Origin: Firmicutes bacterium HGW-Firmicutes-7
GTDB taxonomy: Bacteria; Bacillota; Clostridia; Lachnospirales; Vallitaleaceae
Direction of reading: 5' to 3'
DNA: 61,799 bases
Assembly: GCA_002841375.1 (NCBI GenBank)
Contig: PGZO01000024.1
Span: 1-61,799 of the forward strand
Part shown: positions 53,465 through 61,799 of the stretch, one piece after another
How the letters are laid out: the number at the start of each line of letters is the position of its first letter
How positions within the stretch are numbered: position 1 is the first letter of the stretch
The notes under the pieces: generated by a model
Told to the model about the DNA's origin: nothing
Database searches by the model: none
The model's input: the letters and a program-made list of their open reading frames with translations, nothing else
Made by a program: the position numbers and the translations under genes

Positions 53465-53470
53465 TCTATA

Positions 53471-54463
53471 TCACCACCAAATCTTAAATCCTTCATACTT
53501 TTCTTCATTCGTAAGGTGCTTAACTAATTTATAGAGCTCAAGTCTAATTAAATATCGATAAGAAACTACTTTTTGAAGAGTTCGATGTTTAATAGTAGTT
53601 GCCAATCGCTCATCATATTCACGTAAAATCTCTTTTCTCGTATTTTCCTTAATATACACATGATTTAATTCTTCAGAAAAGTCTTTTTTTAATACCTGTC
53701 TTTTATTAAGCATCGAAAAAATTAGTCTATCAGCAATCAAAGGTTTAAATATCTCAGCTATATCTAGGCTAAGCGAAAATCGTCTTTCACCTGGTTGATG
53801 AAGATAACTAACAAGTGGCGATAACTGTGTGTGATATATTTCACTCAATACAGTTGTATACACCATCATATTTATAAAAGAGAGCATGGAATTAATCATA
53901 TTGTCTGGAGGATTTTTCACCCTTTTTTCAAAGTTAATTTCTTGATTAATTATAATTGTAAATGCTTCATAATAATTTTTTCTAATATTACCTTCTATAC
54001 CCATAATTTCATTTATGCTTTTGCAGTTGTCAAATTTCATACGCAGATCATTTACTTTTTTCATAATAGTCGTCAAATTCTTTCCACGTTCGTTATAATA
54101 TCGTATATTTCTATAAATATTAAATGCTGCCGCCTTAATGATCTCTTTTGCTATATATATTCGTTTCTCTTCATCTAAATAATGTCCCACTTGTTCTACA
54201 AATAAGAATCCTGAATTCAGTTGCTCCTTTGGATAGAAGCTTCCCGTATAAAACCCGTAGTAGTTAAAAAAATGAGTGGGAATACCATTTTGCCCTAAAA
54301 AGTTCATGAGCTTGCTGTTAAAATTAAGTTCCCCAAAAGCATAGATGGAGTCAACATCTTCTACCGGTATATATTTATTCCCTTCATTCTCGATTTCAAA
54401 GCTTAGGCTGTTATCTTTTCTTCTTAAATCACCATTCTTTGAAATATAATAATTTCTCTTCAC
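53471..54463 (-). CDS. cas1: CRISPR-associated Cas1
   Basis: A 330-residue type I-B Cas1 integrase. The beta-rich N-terminus (NYYISKNGDLRRKDN) is followed by the helical catalytic domain with Glu157 (GIEGN), His222 (YLHQPG) and Asp234 (LSLDIAE). All expected metal ligands are present, so spacer acquisition should be possible. The start is GTG with AAGGTGA upstream. It lies between cas4 and cas2, the usual adaptation module. Confidence 0.96.
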   Translation of the reverse strand: MKRNYYISKNGDLRRKDNSLSFEIENEGNKYIPVEDVDSIYAFGELNFNSKLMNFLGQNGIPTHFFNYYGFYTGSFYPKEQLNSGFLFVEQVGHYLDEEKRIYIAKEIIKAAAFNIYRNIRYYNERGKNLTTIMKKVNDLRMKFDNCKSINEIMGIEGNIRKNYYEAFTIIINQEINFEKRVKNPPDNMINSMLSFINMMVYTTVLSEIYHTQLSPLVSYLHQPGERRFSLSLDIAEIFKPLIADRLIFSMLNKRQVLKKDFSEELNHVYIKENTRKEILREYDERLATTIKHRTLQKVVSYRYLIRLELYKLVKHLTNEEKYEGFKIWW

Positions 54464-54506
54464 GCCAAGTCACCTTCAATCAATTGTATAATATTTTTGT
54501 AATCAT

Positions 54507-55025
54507 TTATACATAACATAACTCATAATAAGAACAGTTTTTACATACTTTACTCTTAATCTTATCTGGTACTCTATCACTTTGGCAAATGCTCTTAATA
54601 TCCTGCAATATCCTTTCTATTTCAATTTCATCTTCATTTGTTAGTTTAATCTTTTCTCTTCTTTTAAGTACTGGATAGTCAATCATTCCAGTAATCCCAA
54701 TAATTCCTTTGGATTTTAAATACCATAGATAATATTTTAACTGCCATATACCAGCCTCTTCTATAGATTTTGATTTTTTAACTTCATGGATTACTTTATA
54801 CCCCTCAATAAAATCAATATTGATAACCCCATCAATCATAATATGCTTTTTTTCCCTCAAATAAGCATTTTGATCGATCATTTTCCCTATAATGACATTA
54901 TCATTTTGGTTTTCCATTTGTATATCATGAAAAAAATACCATAATTTTCTATAACACACAAAATAGTAATAGAACATTACCCCTGTAACTTTTACATTAT
55001 CTTTATCCATATAGTTATTCTCCAT
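54507..55025 (-). CDS. cas4: CRISPR-associated Cas4
   Basis: A 172-residue RecB-like nuclease: Asp71 in the core strand, EVKKSKS (Glu81, Lys83) and Gln95 form the active site. Four cysteines (Cys24, 161, 164, 170) should hold an iron-sulfur cluster. Cas4 trims and orients pre-spacers so that the correct PAM is chosen. It lies 43 bases before cas1 and 85 after cas3; the short gap after cas3 has no recognisable signal. Confidence 0.94.
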   Translation of the reverse strand: MENNYMDKDNVKVTGVMFYYYFVCYRKLWYFFHDIQMENQNDNVIIGKMIDQNAYLREKKHIMIDGVINIDFIEGYKVIHEVKKSKSIEEAGIWQLKYYLWYLKSKGIIGITGMIDYPVLKRREKIKLTNEDEIEIERILQDIKSICQSDRVPDKIKSKVCKNCSYYELCYV

Positions 55026-55110
55026 CTATAGACCCTCAATTCATAGACATATATTTACATAGGTTACTTTATACTGCTCTACAGTCACCTGGTTATTAAT
55101 TCTTAATCTA

Positions 55111-57309
55111 TCAAAAATACCTAGCATCGAAGTGATCCTCATAACCTTTTTTATTTTTATCTATTTGTACTCCCATCTGTTCTGTATAAGTACAATCAAG
55201 TATTATAATTTCATCATATTTCCCAATTTTCAGCCTATTAGATCGATAATCTCTTTTTAATTCCCTACTCTGAATATCAACAGTAAACTCTCTTAATTCC
55301 GATATCTTTTGTTGCATATTCTCTCTAAATTTTTTAACATCTACAGTGTGAACAGAATTTATTTCTTCAACTAATTGATTAATTGCATCCTTATTGCTTT
55401 CATAAATATCCTTAGGAATCACTGTCGTTGAAGCAATATTTCTAAAAATCTCTTTTACTTCGCTATTACTCTTCTCAAATTCATTAATACATTCCAAATA
55501 ATCGATATTTTTTATTACCTTTTTATAATATTCTGTGTCTTTTAGACGTTCTGTCGAGTATACCTTTTCAATCATGTTCAGCTTTTGCTGTTCTGATAAT
55601 CTTCCATCAACTCCTTTAAGTTCATCCTTAGAAAATGCAAATATATCTTTGTCAATAACATATCCAATACCGCTACAATCTTTATTACCACCATTAAAGA
55701 CATGACAGTTATAACCATCTTGATTAAATACTCGTTTTCTATAACATCTACCTAGCCTCTGAAACAGTCCATTTATATCCGAAAGTTCAGTTATTAAGAT
55801 ATCAAAATCTATATCAAGAGATGCCTCTACAACTTGCGTAGCTATCCATATCCCTTCTAGGTGGTTGGCGCCACTTCCCATTTTCATAATACAACTTTCT
55901 TTATTCTTTCTATCTCTTCTAATAAATTTTGAATGTAGTAAATTAATTGAAACCTTCTTTTCATTCAACTCATCATTATTGTAAAGTTCTTCGAAAATCT
56001 GTTGTGCTTTCTTAACTGTATTACATATAACTAATATTCTATTATGATTAATTTTTGAGATAATTAAGTCACTTTGAATCTCATTATCGATAATCTGAAC
56101 GCTGTGTCTGATTTTATTATCAATAAACGGCTTATCTGAAATTTCAAACTCAATACCTTCTCGTTTAATAAGATCAGTAACTATTCCAGGTAAAGTAGCT
56201 GTCAATATGGCAAATTTACCTCCAATTTTGTCGATAAATGATAACCCATAAATGAGATAGGCTAATAAATCTGATGAATACATTTGAATTTCATCAATAA
56301 CCACTTTAGAATATGCTAATGTAGCTAATTTAGGTTCAAAACCATTATACCTAAAGACAAAGTCGAAAATCTGATCTAATGTACATATCGTAAGTGGAAG
56401 AGATAATTGTTTTGTTTTCTTGAAGTAATCTTCAATATCCTCTTCATCGTTATTTCTATTTTCTAGATATTTGCTATAGGTATCTGAATGAAGCAAAGCA
56501 ACCATTTTCTTATGTTCAGTATCTACTAATCCTTCAGTAATTCTATTATATATTTCATTAATAGCTGTTTTAAGCGGTAACGTAAAAAACCCCTTATTAT
56601 TTCCTATCCATAAAAGTCCCGCTTCTGTTTTCCCCATTCCTGTCTGAGCAACCACAACTACATTATGATCTGAATTATCTCTCATAAAAAGTTGTAGTTC
56701 ATTCCAATCATAACCTGTTCTATCTAGTGCCTCTATAAGAAAATCATTTTGAGTCTCAACATCAATATTAGAACTTGCTGCATAATCTATTCTATTAAGA
56801 AGTCCCTTGACAAGAACATAGTTAAAAAACTGAGCATCATCACTATAAGTCTTCTGATTCGAAAAGTACTTCTTACTAATTTTCTTAACTCTTGTAATCA
56901 CCAATTGATCATATGTAAAATTTACAGCTTCATGTTTCATTTGATTAACTTCATCTTCATAATGATCTACATCATAATTACCGCGATTATGGTGATAGGC
57001 AATCGCTTGTGCTATAATTTTAATTTCTTCATAGCTAAATTTTTCTTTTAATATTTGAGTATCTAGAAAGGAAAGGCTTAAAAGATTATGTGCTATTTCC
57101 TTTTCATCTTTACAAACCTTTTCAATTTTATTTTGGAATTTTAAGTTCATTTTACCTAGATCATGATATAAACAGGCAACTTTTAATATATCCCAATTTA
57201 CTTGTAAATTGGGATATATCTGTTTTAATATTTCATAATTATTAAGCAGATTGTCAGTATGCTCTTGAATGGTTTCTATAGGATTTGATTTTGCTAGATA
57301 ATTATTCAT
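55111..57309 (-). CDS. cas3: CRISPR-associated helicase/nuclease Cas3
   Basis: A 732-residue Cas3 with an N-terminal HD nuclease domain (His49-Asp50 in LYHDLGK, histidines in AYHHNRGNYD) and a superfamily 2 helicase: Walker A AQTGMGKT (221-228), DEIQ (339-342), TATLP (370-374) and motif VI QRLGRCYRKR. It is the effector that unwinds and degrades DNA marked by Cascade. All core motifs appear intact. AGGAGGT fixes the start; it follows cas5 by eight bases. Confidence 0.95.
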   Translation of the reverse strand: MNNYLAKSNPIETIQEHTDNLLNNYEILKQIYPNLQVNWDILKVACLYHDLGKMNLKFQNKIEKVCKDEKEIAHNLLSLSFLDTQILKEKFSYEEIKIIAQAIAYHHNRGNYDVDHYEDEVNQMKHEAVNFTYDQLVITRVKKISKKYFSNQKTYSDDAQFFNYVLVKGLLNRIDYAASSNIDVETQNDFLIEALDRTGYDWNELQLFMRDNSDHNVVVVAQTGMGKTEAGLLWIGNNKGFFTLPLKTAINEIYNRITEGLVDTEHKKMVALLHSDTYSKYLENRNNDEEDIEDYFKKTKQLSLPLTICTLDQIFDFVFRYNGFEPKLATLAYSKVVIDEIQMYSSDLLAYLIYGLSFIDKIGGKFAILTATLPGIVTDLIKREGIEFEISDKPFIDNKIRHSVQIIDNEIQSDLIISKINHNRILVICNTVKKAQQIFEELYNNDELNEKKVSINLLHSKFIRRDRKNKESCIMKMGSGANHLEGIWIATQVVEASLDIDFDILITELSDINGLFQRLGRCYRKRVFNQDGYNCHVFNGGNKDCSGIGYVIDKDIFAFSKDELKGVDGRLSEQQKLNMIEKVYSTERLKDTEYYKKVIKNIDYLECINEFEKSNSEVKEIFRNIASTTVIPKDIYESNKDAINQLVEEINSVHTVDVKKFRENMQQKISELREFTVDIQSRELKRDYRSNRLKIGKYDEIIILDCTYTEQMGVQIDKNKKGYEDHFDARYF

Positions 57310-57317
57310 TTTACCTC

Positions 57318-58926
<1,609 letters not shown>

Positions 58927-58928
58927 TA

Positions 58929-60539
58929 TTAGTTTCCTCCACTTGAATTTGGTTTATTGTTTCCATCAATCACCCCTGTTACAAAAGCATATCCCACAGT
59001 TTTAAATGTTTCAGTTTCTTTCAAACAATCAACAAAAAAATTTGGAACTTGTTTTCCTGTATATAAATAACAATTCAACACAGTATCCATAAACATTCCT
59101 TTATTATTTGTTTTTAGAGCATTCAATAACTTATAGGCAATTCCATTTAACTTGTTTTCAGAATGCTTTTCAATATACGCTTGCTTCAAATGATAACCAG
59201 CCCCACTATAGGACTTTAATAGATTTTTATCTGATATACTCATACATCCAGCTCCTTTTAAATATTCATAATTTATATTATTAACTACTTTAATATGCTT
59301 TTCTCCAAACCATACATCAGTTGGTTTACTTATTTTTACAATAATCATTTTATGGAGAATAGAAAATAAATTTTCATTGTTCAATAGCTTACGAATAACT
59401 TCTTCATAAATTCTTATGTAAAGATCGTTTTCTTTATAGGTCGCCTTAATCAAGTCGTTTAATTCTTCATTCGAATTTCTTAAGATCATTATTAACTTTT
59501 TAGATAAAATATTAAATCTGTACTTCATAGCTTCATTGTTTTCATAACTGACAACCTGGATATCTGCTAATTCATACTTTATACTCTCATTAACACTCTC
59601 CTGCATCGATGTAATCAATGCCTTGAAAGTAGTGTTTTGATTTCTTTCTTTGTCATTTAATACCTCAATTCTTATTCTCTTATTAATATTCACCGCATCT
59701 CTAATATTTTTATTTTCATTAATGAATATTCCTCTACCATAAACAGTTGTAAATCCAGCTGGTAGGCAATAGTATATAAGTCTACATAAAGGACATATTT
59801 CAATATCACTAACAAAATTCCAAATATGTGACGTTTTTCTTGCAGTATCAAAATACATTCTGTTCAAGAAATTCAGCCCTTTGTCAATATCTGATAATTT
59901 AATAGGGTTATCACATGCAAAGCAATTATAACCATATTTTGATTTGTCAGAATTATAATAACTACTTGCCTCTTTCTGTGTATCCTTAATATTCAACATG
60001 TTTGTATTAATATATTTATCAATTATTGCATTTGGAGCTTTACTTTTTTTTGTCTTTTGATCATAGTATCCAATACATTCCATCTTAAGTATTTCCATTT
60101 TGTGATCCATGATAATTTTCTTAATCTCATATAGAATTGTAATGTTTATATCTTTATTCTTTTTCGAAACACTGTTTAATTTCGTCATATCTATTCTGTT
60201 AACCTTATCTTTATATGCTGAATTTTTTAACTTGTCTTTTAAATATTTAATGTCATCATTGACAGTTTTTTCATCAATATTTTCATTAGATATTCTGAAA
60301 TGGATTAACGACTCTATCTTTAATAATACATTTGAATATACCATTACTTTTTCATAAGTATCAATAAAATACTTAAAATACTTTTCCTCAAAATTATCTA
60401 ATACATTAGCATTTATCTGCACAGTCTGTCCATAATACTCTACCTCATCCCCACAATGTTCAAGAATATTAACAAACCCCACAACACCTGCATTAAACAA
60501 CCAATCAGTCAATTCTATTCTAATCTTGTCCTCTCTCAA
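58929..60539 (-). CDS. cas8: CRISPR-associated Cas8 (Cst1-like)
   Basis: A 536-residue large subunit of a type I-B Cascade in the Cst1/Cas8a1-like group. Two cysteine pairs, CFACD (near residue 203) and CPLCR (near 253), likely bind zinc and are followed by YYCLPAGFTTVYGRGIFIN. This subunit recognises the PAM and starts R-loop formation. Cas8 sequences diverge fast, so length, zinc motifs and operon position carry much of the call. The start is TTG, overlapping cas6 by 20 bases, with GGAGG upstream. Confidence 0.88.
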   Translation of the reverse strand: MREDKIRIELTDWLFNAGVVGFVNILEHCGDEVEYYGQTVQINANVLDNFEEKYFKYFIDTYEKVMVYSNVLLKIESLIHFRISNENIDEKTVNDDIKYLKDKLKNSAYKDKVNRIDMTKLNSVSKKNKDINITILYEIKKIIMDHKMEILKMECIGYYDQKTKKSKAPNAIIDKYINTNMLNIKDTQKEASSYYNSDKSKYGYNCFACDNPIKLSDIDKGLNFLNRMYFDTARKTSHIWNFVSDIEICPLCRLIYYCLPAGFTTVYGRGIFINENKNIRDAVNINKRIRIEVLNDKERNQNTTFKALITSMQESVNESIKYELADIQVVSYENNEAMKYRFNILSKKLIMILRNSNEELNDLIKATYKENDLYIRIYEEVIRKLLNNENLFSILHKMIIVKISKPTDVWFGEKHIKVVNNINYEYLKGAGCMSISDKNLLKSYSGAGYHLKQAYIEKHSENKLNGIAYKLLNALKTNNKGMFMDTVLNCYLYTGKQVPNFFVDCLKETETFKTVGYAFVTGVIDGNNKPNSSGGN

Positions 60540-61338
60540 TCCTCTTCACCTCCTCCTTTGCATCTACTACAGCAATCTCTACCATACCAAATCCTTGTGA
60601 TCTTCTAGACCCAATTCCAGCCTTATAAAGAAAGTCTAATATATAGGGTTCTGCAATAATCTTTAATACTCCAACATTTCCAATAACTCGTTTTTTTATT
60701 CTTTCTGTGAAATGCGCTATCCATACTGATTTCATTCTTATCATCTCAATTGTCATTTTTTCAATATCACGAGAAATCTCGTATTCCGAAAAATCATTTA
60801 AGCACTTCAAACTTTCTAAGATATTTACTTTCAATTGTTTCAAAAAACCCTCATCACTATATGATAAGTGATTATTTAGAGCATTGTTTCTTCCATCCTT
60901 GTCATGATGTCTAACAATAATGGGTGACATCGTCTTAAATACTACTGTTCTAGTTCTTACCACTCTATTTTTCATCATATTAATTGATTCAAGTGTCATT
61001 GTATTGTCTTTGGTAATATCAAAAGGTTTATTGAGCATTTTAGTCATAGAATTGTAGAAGTTTATTCCCCATTCATACTCATAACATGAGAAGTTAAATA
61101 TAACATTAGAATTATCAAGTATTATTTTATCTTCAAGAAATTTGGGATTATTTAAAAGTAGAGAAAAGGTAAAAGGCTTAACCCTGTTAATTTTATTCCC
61201 ATTAAAACTTTCATAATTTTCATAGTAAAATTCTTTTGCTTCTTCTTTTAGTGCCGTTTTCAAAAAAAATAAAAAATACCGTCTGTAGTCGAGTGGGATT
61301 TCCTCTTTCTTTAATTTGAAAGTCAGTTTAAATCGCAC
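60520..61338 (-). CDS. cas6: CRISPR-associated Cas6 endoribonuclease
   Basis: A 272-residue Cas6 that cuts the array transcript within each repeat. The N-terminal RAMP strand RFKLTFKLKKEEIPLDYR and the C-terminal glycine-rich loop AGIGSRRSQGFGMVEI define the family. An ATG at 61350 opens the frame but directly abuts its AAAAGG. The GTG at 61338, with GGATGGTGA ahead and the usual Cas6 beginning, is more likely. It is first of the cas operon. Confidence 0.93.
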   Translation of the reverse strand: MRFKLTFKLKKEEIPLDYRRYFLFFLKTALKEEAKEFYYENYESFNGNKINRVKPFTFSLLLNNPKFLEDKIILDNSNVIFNFSCYEYEWGINFYNSMTKMLNKPFDITKDNTMTLESINMMKNRVVRTRTVVFKTMSPIIVRHHDKDGRNNALNNHLSYSDEGFLKQLKVNILESLKCLNDFSEYEISRDIEKMTIEMIRMKSVWIAHFTERIKKRVIGNVGVLKIIAEPYILDFLYKAGIGSRRSQGFGMVEIAVVDAKEEVKRIERGQD

Positions 61339-61502
61339 AATTTTCACCATCCTTTTAATAATCTACTCTTATATTTTAATCCAAATATAAGTCTATTTCT
61401 ATACTTCACTTTTTCTGTTTTAAGGTTCCAAAAATAACTTCTATTTTGCTGAAATTTTAATATTTTGTTACTCAATAATTATTAGATTCCAATATTTAGA
61501 AC

Positions 61503-61712
61503 CTATTTGTATTGTTCTAATGCTTTTTGATATTTTCCTTCAAAATAATTCCTTAGTGAACTAGGTTCAATTATTTCTACCATATCCAAAAACTGGGAAA
61601 AATAAATCTCTCCTTTCTTTTCAGAACATTCAAAAACACATACTGATTCTTCACGAGAAATAAGCTTCGGTCTATTGTGTAATGCCTTCTTATAGATACT
61701 TATAAATGTCAA
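61503..61712 (-). pseudogene. Truncated WYL-regulator-like C-terminus
   Basis: A 69-codon open stretch reading VFECSEKKGEIYFSQFLDMV, then EIIEPSSLRNYFEGKYQKAL. This resembles the last part of a WYL-domain transcriptional regulator. The frame is closed by a TGA at 61736-61734 and the only start is TTG at 61712 with no ribosome binding site, so the DNA-binding part is missing. A separate minus-strand frame ends at 61754 (SYRLKDHIKQESE then stop) and could be the 3' end of a gene outside the window. WYL regulators often accompany CRISPR loci; this one looks broken. The stretch 61339-61502 is AT-rich leader of the cas operon. Confidence 0.4.
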
Positions 61713-61799
61713 GTTAATAATGCAAACTTTTGATCATATAAGAATGTAGTTTTTTACTCAGATTCTTGTTTAATATGATCTTTTAATCTATATGATTTT

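Overview
The window looks like chromosomal DNA of an endospore-forming, low-GC member of the Clostridia. It carries two sets of spore-germination receptor genes, the prkA-yhbH-spoVR sporulation cassette, a butyrate kinase/phosphotransbutyrylase pair, a SleB-like cell-wall hydrolase, and a type I-B CRISPR-Cas locus whose repeat is built like that of Clostridioides difficile. AT-rich intergenic DNA, strong AAGGAGG-type ribosome binding sites and frequent TTG/GTG starts fit. The species cannot be named from the sequence. No rRNA, tRNA, transposase or prophage gene was seen.

Layout. 1-1320: a secreted LysM/SleB-type hydrolase behind a structured dispersed repeat. 1346-5300: a Tm-1-like (UPF0261) protein, a TIM-barrel PEP-hydrolase-like protein and a DUF1097 membrane protein, next to a regulator that fuses the same TIM barrel to an AraC DNA-binding domain. 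5361-10021: a PotABCD/PhnSTUV-like ABC importer operon with an embedded alkaline-phosphatase-superfamily hydrolase. 10166-14071: an AdhR/NmlR-type MerR regulator, an iron alcohol dehydrogenase and two aldo/keto reductases. Two near-identical MerR-type operator-promoters tie these genes together. 14238-23121: a methylthioribose/5-deoxyribose salvage operon (ribose-type ABC importer, MtnK kinase, MtnA isomerase, class II aldolase and an unexported solute-binding-like protein) with a DeoR regulator. The aldolase step should release an aldehyde, and the aldehyde-type regulon lies directly next door.

23331-36087: SpoVR, YhbH and PrkA, then a germination locus of one A-B-C receptor, a second B subunit, a small membrane protein and a divergent A-C pair. 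36193-39340: an SsuABC/NMT1-like importer and an FMN-binding protein. 39571-41417: pseudouridine catabolism (psuK-psuG). 41524-44029: buk-ptb plus a solitary ilvH. 44109-48121: a BvgS-like hybrid histidine kinase coupled to a REC-HD-GYP response regulator. 48568-50216: a ketopantoate reductase-family protein and a histidine-rich YmaF protein.

50814-61350: a type I-B CRISPR-Cas system, all on the minus strand in the order cas6-cas8-cas7-cas5-cas3-cas4-cas1-cas2, followed by an array of 35 repeats (34 spacers). The leader lies between cas2 and the array, and the oldest, degenerate repeats lie at the left end. Upstream of cas6 is a truncated piece that resembles the C-terminus of a WYL regulator. 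The least ordinary parts are the TIM-barrel/AraC fusion beside its enzyme paralogue, the aldehyde regulon beside the aldehyde-producing salvage operon, and the cytoplasmic solute-binding-like protein in that operon.
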